This document shows positions 57,857-64,000 of a stretch of 64,000 nt of DNA, in pieces. The DNA is taken from contig NZ_NRRD01000012.1 in the NCBI RefSeq assembly GCF_020023995.1, positions 35,619 to 99,618 of the forward strand. Reading direction: 5' to 3'. This stretch comes from Rhodobacter sp. TJ_12 (GTDB lineage Bacteria > Pseudomonadota > Alphaproteobacteria > Rhodobacterales > Rhodobacteraceae). The notes under the pieces were generated by a model. That model worked only from the letters and a program-made list of their open reading frames with translations. It searched no databases and was not told where the DNA came from. A program made the translations under genes and the position numbers. Position 1 is the stretch's first letter. Every line of letters starts with the position of its first letter.

Positions 57857-60350
57857 ACGCATCCACGCCGGGCTGGAGCGGCTGTTCGAGGAGCACCGGA
57901 TCGTCTTCTGGTATGACGCGGCGGGCGACATGCGGACTGAATTCGAGACCGTAGATCTGGCGGGCGTCGCGAAGGTCGAAATTGCGAATAACGAGTTCGG
58001 CCTGAAATACCGGATGCTGCGGCAGGAACCGAAGCAGAAGTTTTTGCTGTTCAAAGACGGCCCCGAACCTGCGATGGCGGACAACTGGCTTTTGGACGTG
58101 CAGCTAGCGACAGCCGTATTTAAGGCCGACCAAGCGGCGATCTGGCTGGCGGAGTTGGGGCTGCCCGCGCAGTTCGAAACCGTGGTGCGCGACCATATGG
58201 AGTTCTACCGCTCTTCGGCCCGCATCGAGGCCCTGAAGCGCCTGATCCGCCCCGCTGACCAGAAATCCGACGTGCTGCGCCGGATGTTGGCCGTGTGCGT
58301 GGGGGCCGAGGGCGAACTGGATACGGTGGTTGAGGAGCTACTGGGACAACTGGCTGCGGGGCGCGAAGACGGGCTGAAGCTGATCGAACGGGCGAACCTG
58401 AGCGAGTTCTTCTGGACCCAGATCAAGAACGCCTATGGTTATACCTCGGACACGCCGGACTTCGAGGACTTCGCGATCACGCTGTTCCAGTCCAGTTATC
58501 TGATGGCAATGGGCGAAGACGGCGCACTGAACGGCGAAGCGCGGCTGATATTCCAGCGTTGGAAGAACAACCGCCTTGGCGCCGAAGCCTTTGGCGCGTT
58601 GAGCGCGGAATATCAGGACCTGCTGAAGATCGAGGCCGATGTGAAGGGCCGCAGTCTGAAGTCCTTGCGCCCGGTCGATCATTTCGAGGCCACCGACCGC
58701 CAGATCATCCGCCTGCTGGTCGATGCGATGGCCAGCCAGACGGTGTCGGCCTCGGAGGTGGTCAAGATCACTCGCGAACGGCGCCAGAGCCATTGGTACG
58801 CGACTTACAAGGATATCTACCTCGCCATCGCCCATGCCGCCGAGTTCCAGCAATCGCTGGCCGAAGCCAATCTGACGATGTCCTCACCCGTCGACGGGGT
58901 GAAACGCTATGTGACGACGTGGTTCAAGATCGACCAAGCGTACCGCAAGTTCATCCACCACATGCAGCGCAGCGGTCAGGCCTCGCTGCTGGGGGCGCTG
59001 TTTGAGAGCATCGAGAACCGCTATACGACCAGCTTCCTGCTGGCCGTGAACGATGCTTGGCAGGATCAGATCGCCAAGCTCGATAGTTGGAATATTCTCG
59101 GCCATGCGCAGCAACGCGACTTCTACCTCGATCAGGCCGCCGAGTTCCGGCGCCTGAAGACCCCGCAGAAAGTCGTCGTGATCGTATCGGACGCACTGCG
59201 CTACGAGGTGGCCGAGGAATGCCTGCGTGAAATTCGCAAGCTCAACCGTTTCGACGCCGAGCTGACGCCGATGATTTCTGCCCTGCCGAGCTATACCCAA
59301 CTCGGGATGGCGGCACTGCTGCCGAACAAGGATCTGACCATTGCGGGCGACGGCAGCGTAACGTCCTTCGGCATGCCGACCCAAGGCACCGTGAACCGCG
59401 AAAAGGTGCTGGGACTGGGGCGCCCCGGCGATCGCGTGAAGGCGATGAAGGCCAGTGAGTTCATGGATCTGCGCGCCGATGAAGGCAAAGCGCTGTTCCG
59501 CGACCACGATGTTCTCTACCTCTATCACAACCGCATCGATGTCGTGGGCGACAAGCTGGCCACCGAGGAGCGGGTTTTCGAGGCTGCCGAGGATGCCATC
59601 GAGGATCTGACCAAGCTGGTACGCAAGCTGACCAGCGCGAATTTCTCAAACATCCTGATCACCGCAGATCACGGCTTCCTTTATCAACACCGCGAGTTGC
59701 ACGAGACTGATTTTTCGGTGGCTGACCCAACCGGCGACGAGATCCTGTTCCGTAATCGCCGTTTCGTGATCGGGCGCGGCCTGAACGAAACTGCCGGGAT
59801 GAAGAAGTTTGCCCCCGAAGCGCTTGGTCTTTCGGGCCATCTCGACATCCTTATCCCGAATTCGATCAACCGCCTTCGCGTGAAGGGTGCCGGCAGCCGC
59901 TTTGTGCATGGCGGCGCGACCTTGCAGGAGGTGGTGATCCCGGTCTTGCGCGTCGGCAAGCGACGAGAGGAAGATGTCGGTAAGGTCGAGGTGCAGATTG
60001 TTGTCTCCGGTCGCAGCCTGATCTCATCCGGTCAGACGGCGGTCACGCTCTATCAAGCTCAACCGGTTTCGGAAAAGCAGCAGCAGCGTGTGCTAAGAGC
60101 GGGCATATACGCGGAAGACGGCACGCTGATCTCCGACGAGCATATGCTAACCTTTGACTACACTTCAGAAAACCCCCGCGAACGCGAGATGCCGATAAAG
60201 TTCCTGTTGTCCCGAGCGGCAGATAACTTCAACAATCAGGATGTCTTTCTCAAGCTGCAAGAGCAGCGCGGAAAGACCAGCCATTTCGATGATTACACCA
60301 GCCATCGCTTCCAGCTTCGCCGCGGGATCGCGACGGATTTCGACTTTTAA
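57849..60350 (+). CDS. pglZ: BREX alkaline phosphatase-superfamily protein PglZ
   Basis: An 833-aa type I BREX core protein. The alkaline-phosphatase-like fold is marked by VVIVSDALRYEV (Asp at 448) and ILITADHGFLYQ (Asp-His at 607-608), the metal-binding blocks of the superfamily; the C-terminal third is beta-rich. Its biochemical role in BREX is unresolved, with metal-dependent nuclease or phosphatase activity proposed. The ATG lies within the end of pglX; brxL begins 9 bp after the stop. Confidence 0.95.
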   Translation: MSERIHAGLERLFEEHRIVFWYDAAGDMRTEFETVDLAGVAKVEIANNEFGLKYRMLRQEPKQKFLLFKDGPEPAMADNWLLDVQLATAVFKADQAAIWLAELGLPAQFETVVRDHMEFYRSSARIEALKRLIRPADQKSDVLRRMLAVCVGAEGELDTVVEELLGQLAAGREDGLKLIERANLSEFFWTQIKNAYGYTSDTPDFEDFAITLFQSSYLMAMGEDGALNGEARLIFQRWKNNRLGAEAFGALSAEYQDLLKIEADVKGRSLKSLRPVDHFEATDRQIIRLLVDAMASQTVSASEVVKITRERRQSHWYATYKDIYLAIAHAAEFQQSLAEANLTMSSPVDGVKRYVTTWFKIDQAYRKFIHHMQRSGQASLLGALFESIENRYTTSFLLAVNDAWQDQIAKLDSWNILGHAQQRDFYLDQAAEFRRLKTPQKVVVIVSDALRYEVAEECLREIRKLNRFDAELTPMISALPSYTQLGMAALLPNKDLTIAGDGSVTSFGMPTQGTVNREKVLGLGRPGDRVKAMKASEFMDLRADEGKALFRDHDVLYLYHNRIDVVGDKLATEERVFEAAEDAIEDLTKLVRKLTSANFSNILITADHGFLYQHRELHETDFSVADPTGDEILFRNRRFVIGRGLNETAGMKKFAPEALGLSGHLDILIPNSINRLRVKGAGSRFVHGGATLQEVVIPVLRVGKRREEDVGKVEVQIVVSGRSLISSGQTAVTLYQAQPVSEKQQQRVLRAGIYAEDGTLISDEHMLTFDYTSENPREREMPIKFLLSRAADNFNNQDVFLKLQEQRGKTSHFDDYTSHRFQLRRGIATDFDF

Positions 60351-60359
60351 GGACAGGCC

Positions 60360-62423
60360 ATGACCACCCTCGATGACAAGATCAACGAACACTTCGCAGG
60401 CTTCGTCGTCCGAAAGGATCTGGTAAAGGCGGTCAAAGGCAATGCCATCGTGCCGACCTATGTGCTGGAATACTTGCTCGGACAGTATTGCGCGACCGAT
60501 GACGAGGCTTCGATCCAAACTGGCATTGAGACGGTCAAGGAAATCCTGCGCAAGCACTATGTCCACCGGAGCGAGGCGGGCCTGATCCAATCCACGATCA
60601 AGGAAAAGGGTCGCTACAAGGTCATTGACCAGATCTCGGTTTCGCTGAACGAAAAGACCGACAGCTACGAGGCGACCTTCGACAACCTCGGGATCAAGAA
60701 AGTCGCGGTCGATAGCGGCACGATCAAGGCCCATCCCAAGCTGTTGGTCACAGGCGTCTGGTGTATCGCGGATGTTCAATACGAATTCTCGGAGGATGTC
60801 CGCACCTCGCCTTGGATGCTGGAGACGATCAAGCCAATCCAGATCGCGCGGGTCGATTACGAAGGCTACAAAGAGGCGCGCGGGCAATTCACCAAGGATG
60901 AGTGGATCGACCTGCTGATGCAGTCGATCGGCTTCAACCCGGAGGCTTTCGGTCGCCGCAGCAAGCTGTTGCAGTTAATGCGCCTGATCCCCTTTGTCGA
61001 ACGCAATTACAACATCATCGAGCTGGGCCCCAAAGGCACTGGCAAATCGCATATCTATTCGGAGTTTTCGCCCCATGGCCAGTTGATCTCAGGCGGCGAG
61101 GTCACGATCCCGAAGCTCTTCGTGAACAACTCCAACGGCCGTATCGGTTTGGTCGGATACTGGGATGTGGTGGCCTTTGATGAATTCGCCGGGCGCGAGA
61201 AGACCGCCAACAAGGCGCTCGTCGACATCATGAAGAACTACATGGCTAACAAGACCTTCTCGCGTGGGGTCAATCCGATGGGCGCCGAGGCGAGCTTTGC
61301 CTTCGTCGGGAATACCGACCACAACGTGCCCTACATGCTGAAGAATTCGGACCTCTTCGAGGCCCTCCCCCCGCAATTCCACGACAGCGCCTTCATCGAC
61401 CGCCTGCACGCCTATCTACCTGGTTGGGAAGTCGATGTGATCCGCGGTGAGATGTTCACCCGCGGCTATGGCTTCATCGTCGACTATCTGGCCGAGATCC
61501 TGCGCCATTTGCGTCAGGAGGATTTTTCGAACAGACCCGACCAGCACTTCAAGATCAGCGAGAAGATCTCCACCCGCGACCGCGACGCGATCTACAAGAC
61601 CATGTCGGGCCTGCTCAAGATCATCTTCCCTGCGAGCGGCGAAAGCGCCGCGGATGTCGAAGAACTTCTTCAACTGGCACTGGAAAGCCGCAAACGGGTC
61701 AAGGATCAGTTGTTCCGCATCGATGCGACCTATCCTGAGGTCGATTTCCATTACCTCGGCAGCGATGGTCAAAAGCGGCGCGTGCAGACGGTAGAGGAGC
61801 AAGAATTCCCGCAATTCTATCACCGCAGGCCAGCGCAAGACCCCAAGGATCAGGAAGCACCGGCTGATGATGGCGATGTCTTAGAGCGCGAAGCAGCCGC
61901 TGTGCCCGCCCCTCAAGCAACGCCCGAGAAACTCGCATTGGAAGAAGGCCACCATGTCTTTGCCGAAAACCGCAAGGGCGTGAGCTACAACAAGCTCTTC
62001 GGCCCTTACCTTGATGGCGCGCGCCGGATCATCGTCACCGATCCTTATATCCGGAAACCCTATCAGATCCGTAACATGATGGAGTTGGTCGAAATGGTCA
62101 TCCAGCGCAAGGCGCCGGAGGATCAAGTTGCAGTGCATCTGGTAACCGCTCCCAACGAGGGCGAGGTCCAGTTGCAGAGAGAACTACTGGAAAGCATCTC
62201 TGGCGCGATCATCGGCACCGGGGTCGAGTTCACCTGGGCCTTCGACACCTCAGGCTCCGCCCATGCCCGCGATATCGTTACCGATACCGGCTGGAAAATC
62301 GTGCTCGATCGCGGCCTCGACATCTTCCAGCCACCCATGCGGCGCGAGGGATTTAACCTCGGCGATAGATTGCAAGAGCACCGAATGGCGAAGGGCTTCT
62401 ACGTTACCTACGTCAGACTGTGA
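60360..62423 (+). CDS. brxL: BREX AAA+ protein BrxL (Lon-like)
   Basis: A 687-aa protein typical of type I BREX. Walker A is GPKGTGKS (223-230), Walker B is VVAFDEFAG (Asp 274, Glu 275), and the sensor region FAFVGNTDHN follows. The C-terminal domain has a Lon-protease-like fold in the family, but known BrxL acts on DNA rather than as a protease. Between residues about 480 and 520 is an acidic, low-complexity linker (DPKDQEAPADDGDVLE). It is the last gene of the BREX set; transposon debris begins within 30 bp of its stop. Confidence 0.95.
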   Translation: MTTLDDKINEHFAGFVVRKDLVKAVKGNAIVPTYVLEYLLGQYCATDDEASIQTGIETVKEILRKHYVHRSEAGLIQSTIKEKGRYKVIDQISVSLNEKTDSYEATFDNLGIKKVAVDSGTIKAHPKLLVTGVWCIADVQYEFSEDVRTSPWMLETIKPIQIARVDYEGYKEARGQFTKDEWIDLLMQSIGFNPEAFGRRSKLLQLMRLIPFVERNYNIIELGPKGTGKSHIYSEFSPHGQLISGGEVTIPKLFVNNSNGRIGLVGYWDVVAFDEFAGREKTANKALVDIMKNYMANKTFSRGVNPMGAEASFAFVGNTDHNVPYMLKNSDLFEALPPQFHDSAFIDRLHAYLPGWEVDVIRGEMFTRGYGFIVDYLAEILRHLRQEDFSNRPDQHFKISEKISTRDRDAIYKTMSGLLKIIFPASGESAADVEELLQLALESRKRVKDQLFRIDATYPEVDFHYLGSDGQKRRVQTVEEQEFPQFYHRRPAQDPKDQEAPADDGDVLEREAAAVPAPQATPEKLALEEGHHVFAENRKGVSYNKLFGPYLDGARRIIVTDPYIRKPYQIRNMMELVEMVIQRKAPEDQVAVHLVTAPNEGEVQLQRELLESISGAIIGTGVEFTWAFDTSGSAHARDIVTDTGWKIVLDRGLDIFQPPMRREGFNLGDRLQEHRMAKGFYVTYVRL

Positions 62424-62450
62424 GCGACGGAAGATTGCAGGGATAGAGCC

Positions 62451-62534
62451 GATCTCGACGCGACCGTCGTTCATGAAGGTTTGCAGCCCGTCCCAGTGGT
62501 TAGCAAGCGGTCGCTGCGGATCACGGATAAACGG
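62451..62534 (-). pseudogene. IS66-type transposase remnant
   Basis: A minus-strand stretch of about 27 codons reads PLANHWDGLQTFMNDGRVEI, which resembles the conserved block before the NNxxER motif of IS66-family transposases (HWDGL..F..DGR.E.). Similarity stops abruptly on both sides, so only a scrap remains. It lies in the 191-bp gap between brxL and the M41 fragment. The match is from memory and short. Confidence 0.5.
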
Positions 62535-62614
62535 ATACTTGCGCATCACAGACGACAAGTGAACCGCCCCAGGTTTACCGGAGGGTGATTTGTTCACCGG
62601 CTAAGCGGTAAGCG

Positions 62615-63142
62615 GTGCTCCACCGTATCGCCGTTCACGAAGCCGGTCACGCGCTTGCCGCCGAGCTGCTGGTGCCGGGATCTGTCGTCAAGCTCAGCCT
62701 CTCCGATAGCAACGGCTTAACCGAGCGCCGTTCGGCGTTCGCCGAACTTACGGTCGAAGAAATCGAGACCGAACTGCTGATCCTCATGAGCGGTCGTGCC
62801 GCCGAGAGGCTGGCGCTGGGCAATATCTCTGGCGGCGCCGGTGGAGATAGGGAGAGCGATCTTGCCTTGGCAACCGGCTTGATCTTGCGGATGGACCGCG
62901 AACTCGGTCTCGGCCGCAATGGCGATGCCTGGCTTGGGCCGACCGACATGCACAGGCTGACAGAAGAGGAGAAGCAGAGGGTGCGTGCAAAATTGGAGCA
63001 GGCCGAACGTAGGGCTTACGCGCTTCTTGGATCCAATAAGGGCATTCTTCTGAATGTGTCGAACGATCTGATGCAGCGGCGCGAAATGAACGCCAAAGTC
63101 CTTTCGCGATGGCTTGGCAGAACGCCGTCCGACCTCGCGTAG
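62615..63142 (+). pseudogene. M41 (FtsH-type) peptidase domain without its AAA+ part
   Basis: A 175-codon frame starting at GTG 62615 with HRIAVHEAGHALAAELL: HEAGH is the zinc-binding site of M41 peptidases. SGRAAERLALGN and the GGDRESDLALAT region supply the family's further conserved residues. Full-length relatives carry an AAA+ ATPase domain upstream; here an in-frame TAA (62609-62611) lies directly before the GTG, preceded by IS66-like debris. The gene therefore looks like the 3' remnant of an AAA+/M41 protein truncated by insertion and deletion. A stand-alone peptidase is possible but lacks a good ribosome site. Confidence 0.65.
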
Positions 63143-63457
63143 TATCCGCTGGAGGATACGGTATGACAGCCTAGGTTGGCGAGATCTTGGGCGCCCGCAT
63201 GCACCAATCATAGCGAAGGTCCACGTATTCACGGAATACTCTCCATAGGAAAATCTTTGCCAGACGTCAGCGGCCAGCAAAGGTCGACCCAGGATCTACC
63301 ACTTACCGCTGTAGCGAAGGAATTCTCCGTAATTCCAAAGCGTAATCCACATGTTTCCAGACATTCTCCGGGCCTGACCTATCCCGCTAGACCCTTCTTC
63401 CCGCTAAATTTCCAAGACGATTTCACGCAGTACAACCGCCGGAAAGGGAGGGAACAC
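63143..63457. other. Gene-free gap before the excisionase-integrase pair
   Basis: About 315 bases without a supported gene. A short inverted repeat GTATCC (63142-63147) with GGATAC (63154-63159) follows the M41 stop. The sequence is relatively AT-rich near 63300-63430, suitable for the promoter of the downstream pair, but no clear box is seen. Confidence 0.4.
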
Positions 63458-63664
63458 ATGTCCAGACGCACACCCTTCCTCGCCGTCAAAGAAGCGACCG
63501 CGGCGCGGATGCTGGATATGCGCACGAACGAGTTCAGGCGCCTTGTCCAGCTCGGCGCTCTGCCGCAGCCGATCGAACTCGCTGGGCAGGTGCTGCGGTG
63601 GCGGGTATCTGACCTAGAAGCCATTCTGACCGGCGCCGTTCCTGAGGAAGGCTTCGAAACATGA
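63458..63664 (+). CDS. AlpA/excisionase-like helix-turn-helix protein
   Basis: A 68-aa protein with a MerR-like winged-helix: FLAVKEATAARMLDMRTNEF, then LVQLGALPQPIEL, and RWRVSDLEAIL. This form is typical of AlpA or recombination directionality factors that partner tyrosine integrases. ATG 63458 follows a strong GGGAGG. Its stop overlaps the integrase start (ATGA at 63661-63664), so the two are co-translated, which supports a role in excision control. Confidence 0.8.
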   Translation: MSRRTPFLAVKEATAARMLDMRTNEFRRLVQLGALPQPIELAGQVLRWRVSDLEAILTGAVPEEGFET

Positions 63665-63873
63665 AGAAGCTTGAATTGCCGTACCTAGACACCATCACCG
63701 TGAAGGGGCGTACCTACCACTACTTCCGTAAGGGGAAGACTAGGGTGCGTCTCAAGGCGGCACCCGGTAGTGAAGCCTTTCTGAAAGAATACTGGCATTT
63801 GCGCCGTGGGCAGCCTTCTGCCGTCTCGAAGACGACTTGGGATGGTCTGATTGCCAGTTACTATCAGAGTTCG
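63661..63873 (+). pseudogene. Tyrosine-type integrase, N-terminal fragment interrupted by an IS
   Basis: The first 71 codons match the N-terminal signature of alphaproteobacterial phage-type integrases: YLDTITVKGRTYHYFRKGK, RVRLKAAPGSEAFLKEYW and TWDGLIASYYQSS. In intact relatives the core-binding and catalytic domains (R...HxxR...Y) follow this point. Here the frame meets TGA at 63874-63876, and that TGA is the first triplet of an insertion-sequence end. The rest of the integrase should continue beyond the element, outside the window. Confidence 0.8.
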
Positions 63874-64000
63874 TGACCTGCCCCCCGGTCGTCCCTCAGT
63901 CATAACGAGAGTCCTTGGGGTTGATAGTGGTCGGGTTCAGGTTGGGCAAGCGCGCCGAGCGCGGAGCCCTCAGATTGCTCAAGCGCTCGGCGCGCTTCTG
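63874..64000 (-). mobile_element. Insertion sequence, one end (IS3-like), continuing past the window
   Basis: The end begins TGACCTGCCCCCC, similar to terminal repeats I associate with IS3-family elements of Rhodobacteraceae. A transposase-like reading frame on the minus strand enters from the right edge and stops 23 bases inside this end, the usual arrangement. A 15-bp inverted repeat is located at 63948-63997. The family assignment is tentative because most of the element is missing. Confidence 0.6.
63896..64000 (-). CDS. Transposase C-terminal tail (partial)
   Basis: The last 34 codons of a minus-strand frame, open at the window edge, ending RLPNLNPTTINPKDSRYD with TGA at 63896-63898. Position just inside the IS end implies the 3' end of the transposase gene. 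There is too little sequence to name a family with certainty. Confidence 0.5.
   Translation of the reverse strand, partial: QKRAERLSNLRAPRSARLPNLNPTTINPKDSRYD

Larger units (their letters stand above)
39698..64000. mobile_element. tRNA-Leu-associated integrative island carrying Druantia III-like and BREX I systems (right end outside window)
   Basis: Bounded on the left by the tRNA-Leu 3' fragment and carrying an excisionase-like gene and integrase start near the right edge. Cargo is the eight-gene defence block, followed by transposon and gene remnants. The right attachment site is not in the window; an intact tRNA-Leu(UAG) is predicted there. Confidence 0.8.

Noticed and set aside
63143..63457. 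Longer N-terminus for the excisionase-like gene (frame open from 63176)
   Set aside because: The helix-turn-helix begins at ATG 63458 with a strong GGGAGG; the extra upstream residues have no resemblance to the family.

Overview
The window is GC-rich alphaproteobacterial DNA, most likely from a Rhodobacterales (Rhodobacter/Paracoccus-like) genome. Supporting signs are a four-subunit sarcosine oxidase operon, CcmI, a Hint-domain protein, an ectoine-catabolism cluster and strongly GC-biased codons. It has two parts: ordinary chromosome (1 to about 39.7 kb) and a tRNA-Leu-associated defence island (about 39.7 kb to beyond the right edge).

Chromosomal part. It runs: prfC 3' end, an AT-rich NYN-domain gene, dgt-like, an IscA/ErpA-type Fe-S protein, a compositionally mosaic hypothetical gene, an intergenic direct repeat, a Hint protein, an SDR oxidoreductase, a GT-C-like membrane protein, a ccmI-ruvX-DUF1289 operon, soxBDAG, a small hypothetical gene, sodB, a tryptophanase-like lyase, rarD, a LOG-family gene, a LysM protein and an Atm1-type ABC exporter. 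An ectoine/hydroxyectoine degradation locus follows (24.3-33.1 kb). It is built as two divergent arms: aminotransferase, semialdehyde dehydrogenase, Lrp/AsnC, eutC and eutB on the minus strand, and doeA/eutD, an M20 deacetylase and a GntR/FCD regulator on the plus strand. Palindromic candidate operators lie between the arms. Then come a YfgM-like TPR protein, a BamB-like lipoprotein, der, an SGNH hydrolase, tig and a small hypothetical gene.

Island. At 39698-39754 the 3' part of a tRNA-Leu(UAG), from anticodon arm to CCA, ends abruptly in unrelated sequence; this is the expected left attachment scar. After a gene-poor leader of about 0.7 kb, eight large genes run in one direction: two that look like a type III Druantia system (druH, druE), then a complete type I BREX set (brxA, brxB, brxC, pglX, pglZ, brxL). 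The two systems are 63 bp apart and every internal junction is short or overlapping, so they may be transcribed together. Druantia would contribute a very large superfamily 2 helicase. BREX would contribute the PglX adenine methyltransferase plus the BrxC, PglZ and BrxL machinery that marks self DNA and blocks phage replication.

Right end of the island. After brxL comes debris: a short IS66-like transposase remnant, then an orphan M41 (FtsH-type) peptidase domain lacking its AAA+ part. Next is an AlpA/excisionase-like gene overlapping the start of a tyrosine-type integrase. The integrase is cut at about residue 71 by an insertion sequence whose end supplies the stop codon and which runs off the window. 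The integrase at one end and the tRNA scar at the other define an integrative island whose right boundary, predicted to carry an intact tRNA-Leu, lies outside the window.

All calls rest on reading the sequence and remembered family features; no database search was possible.
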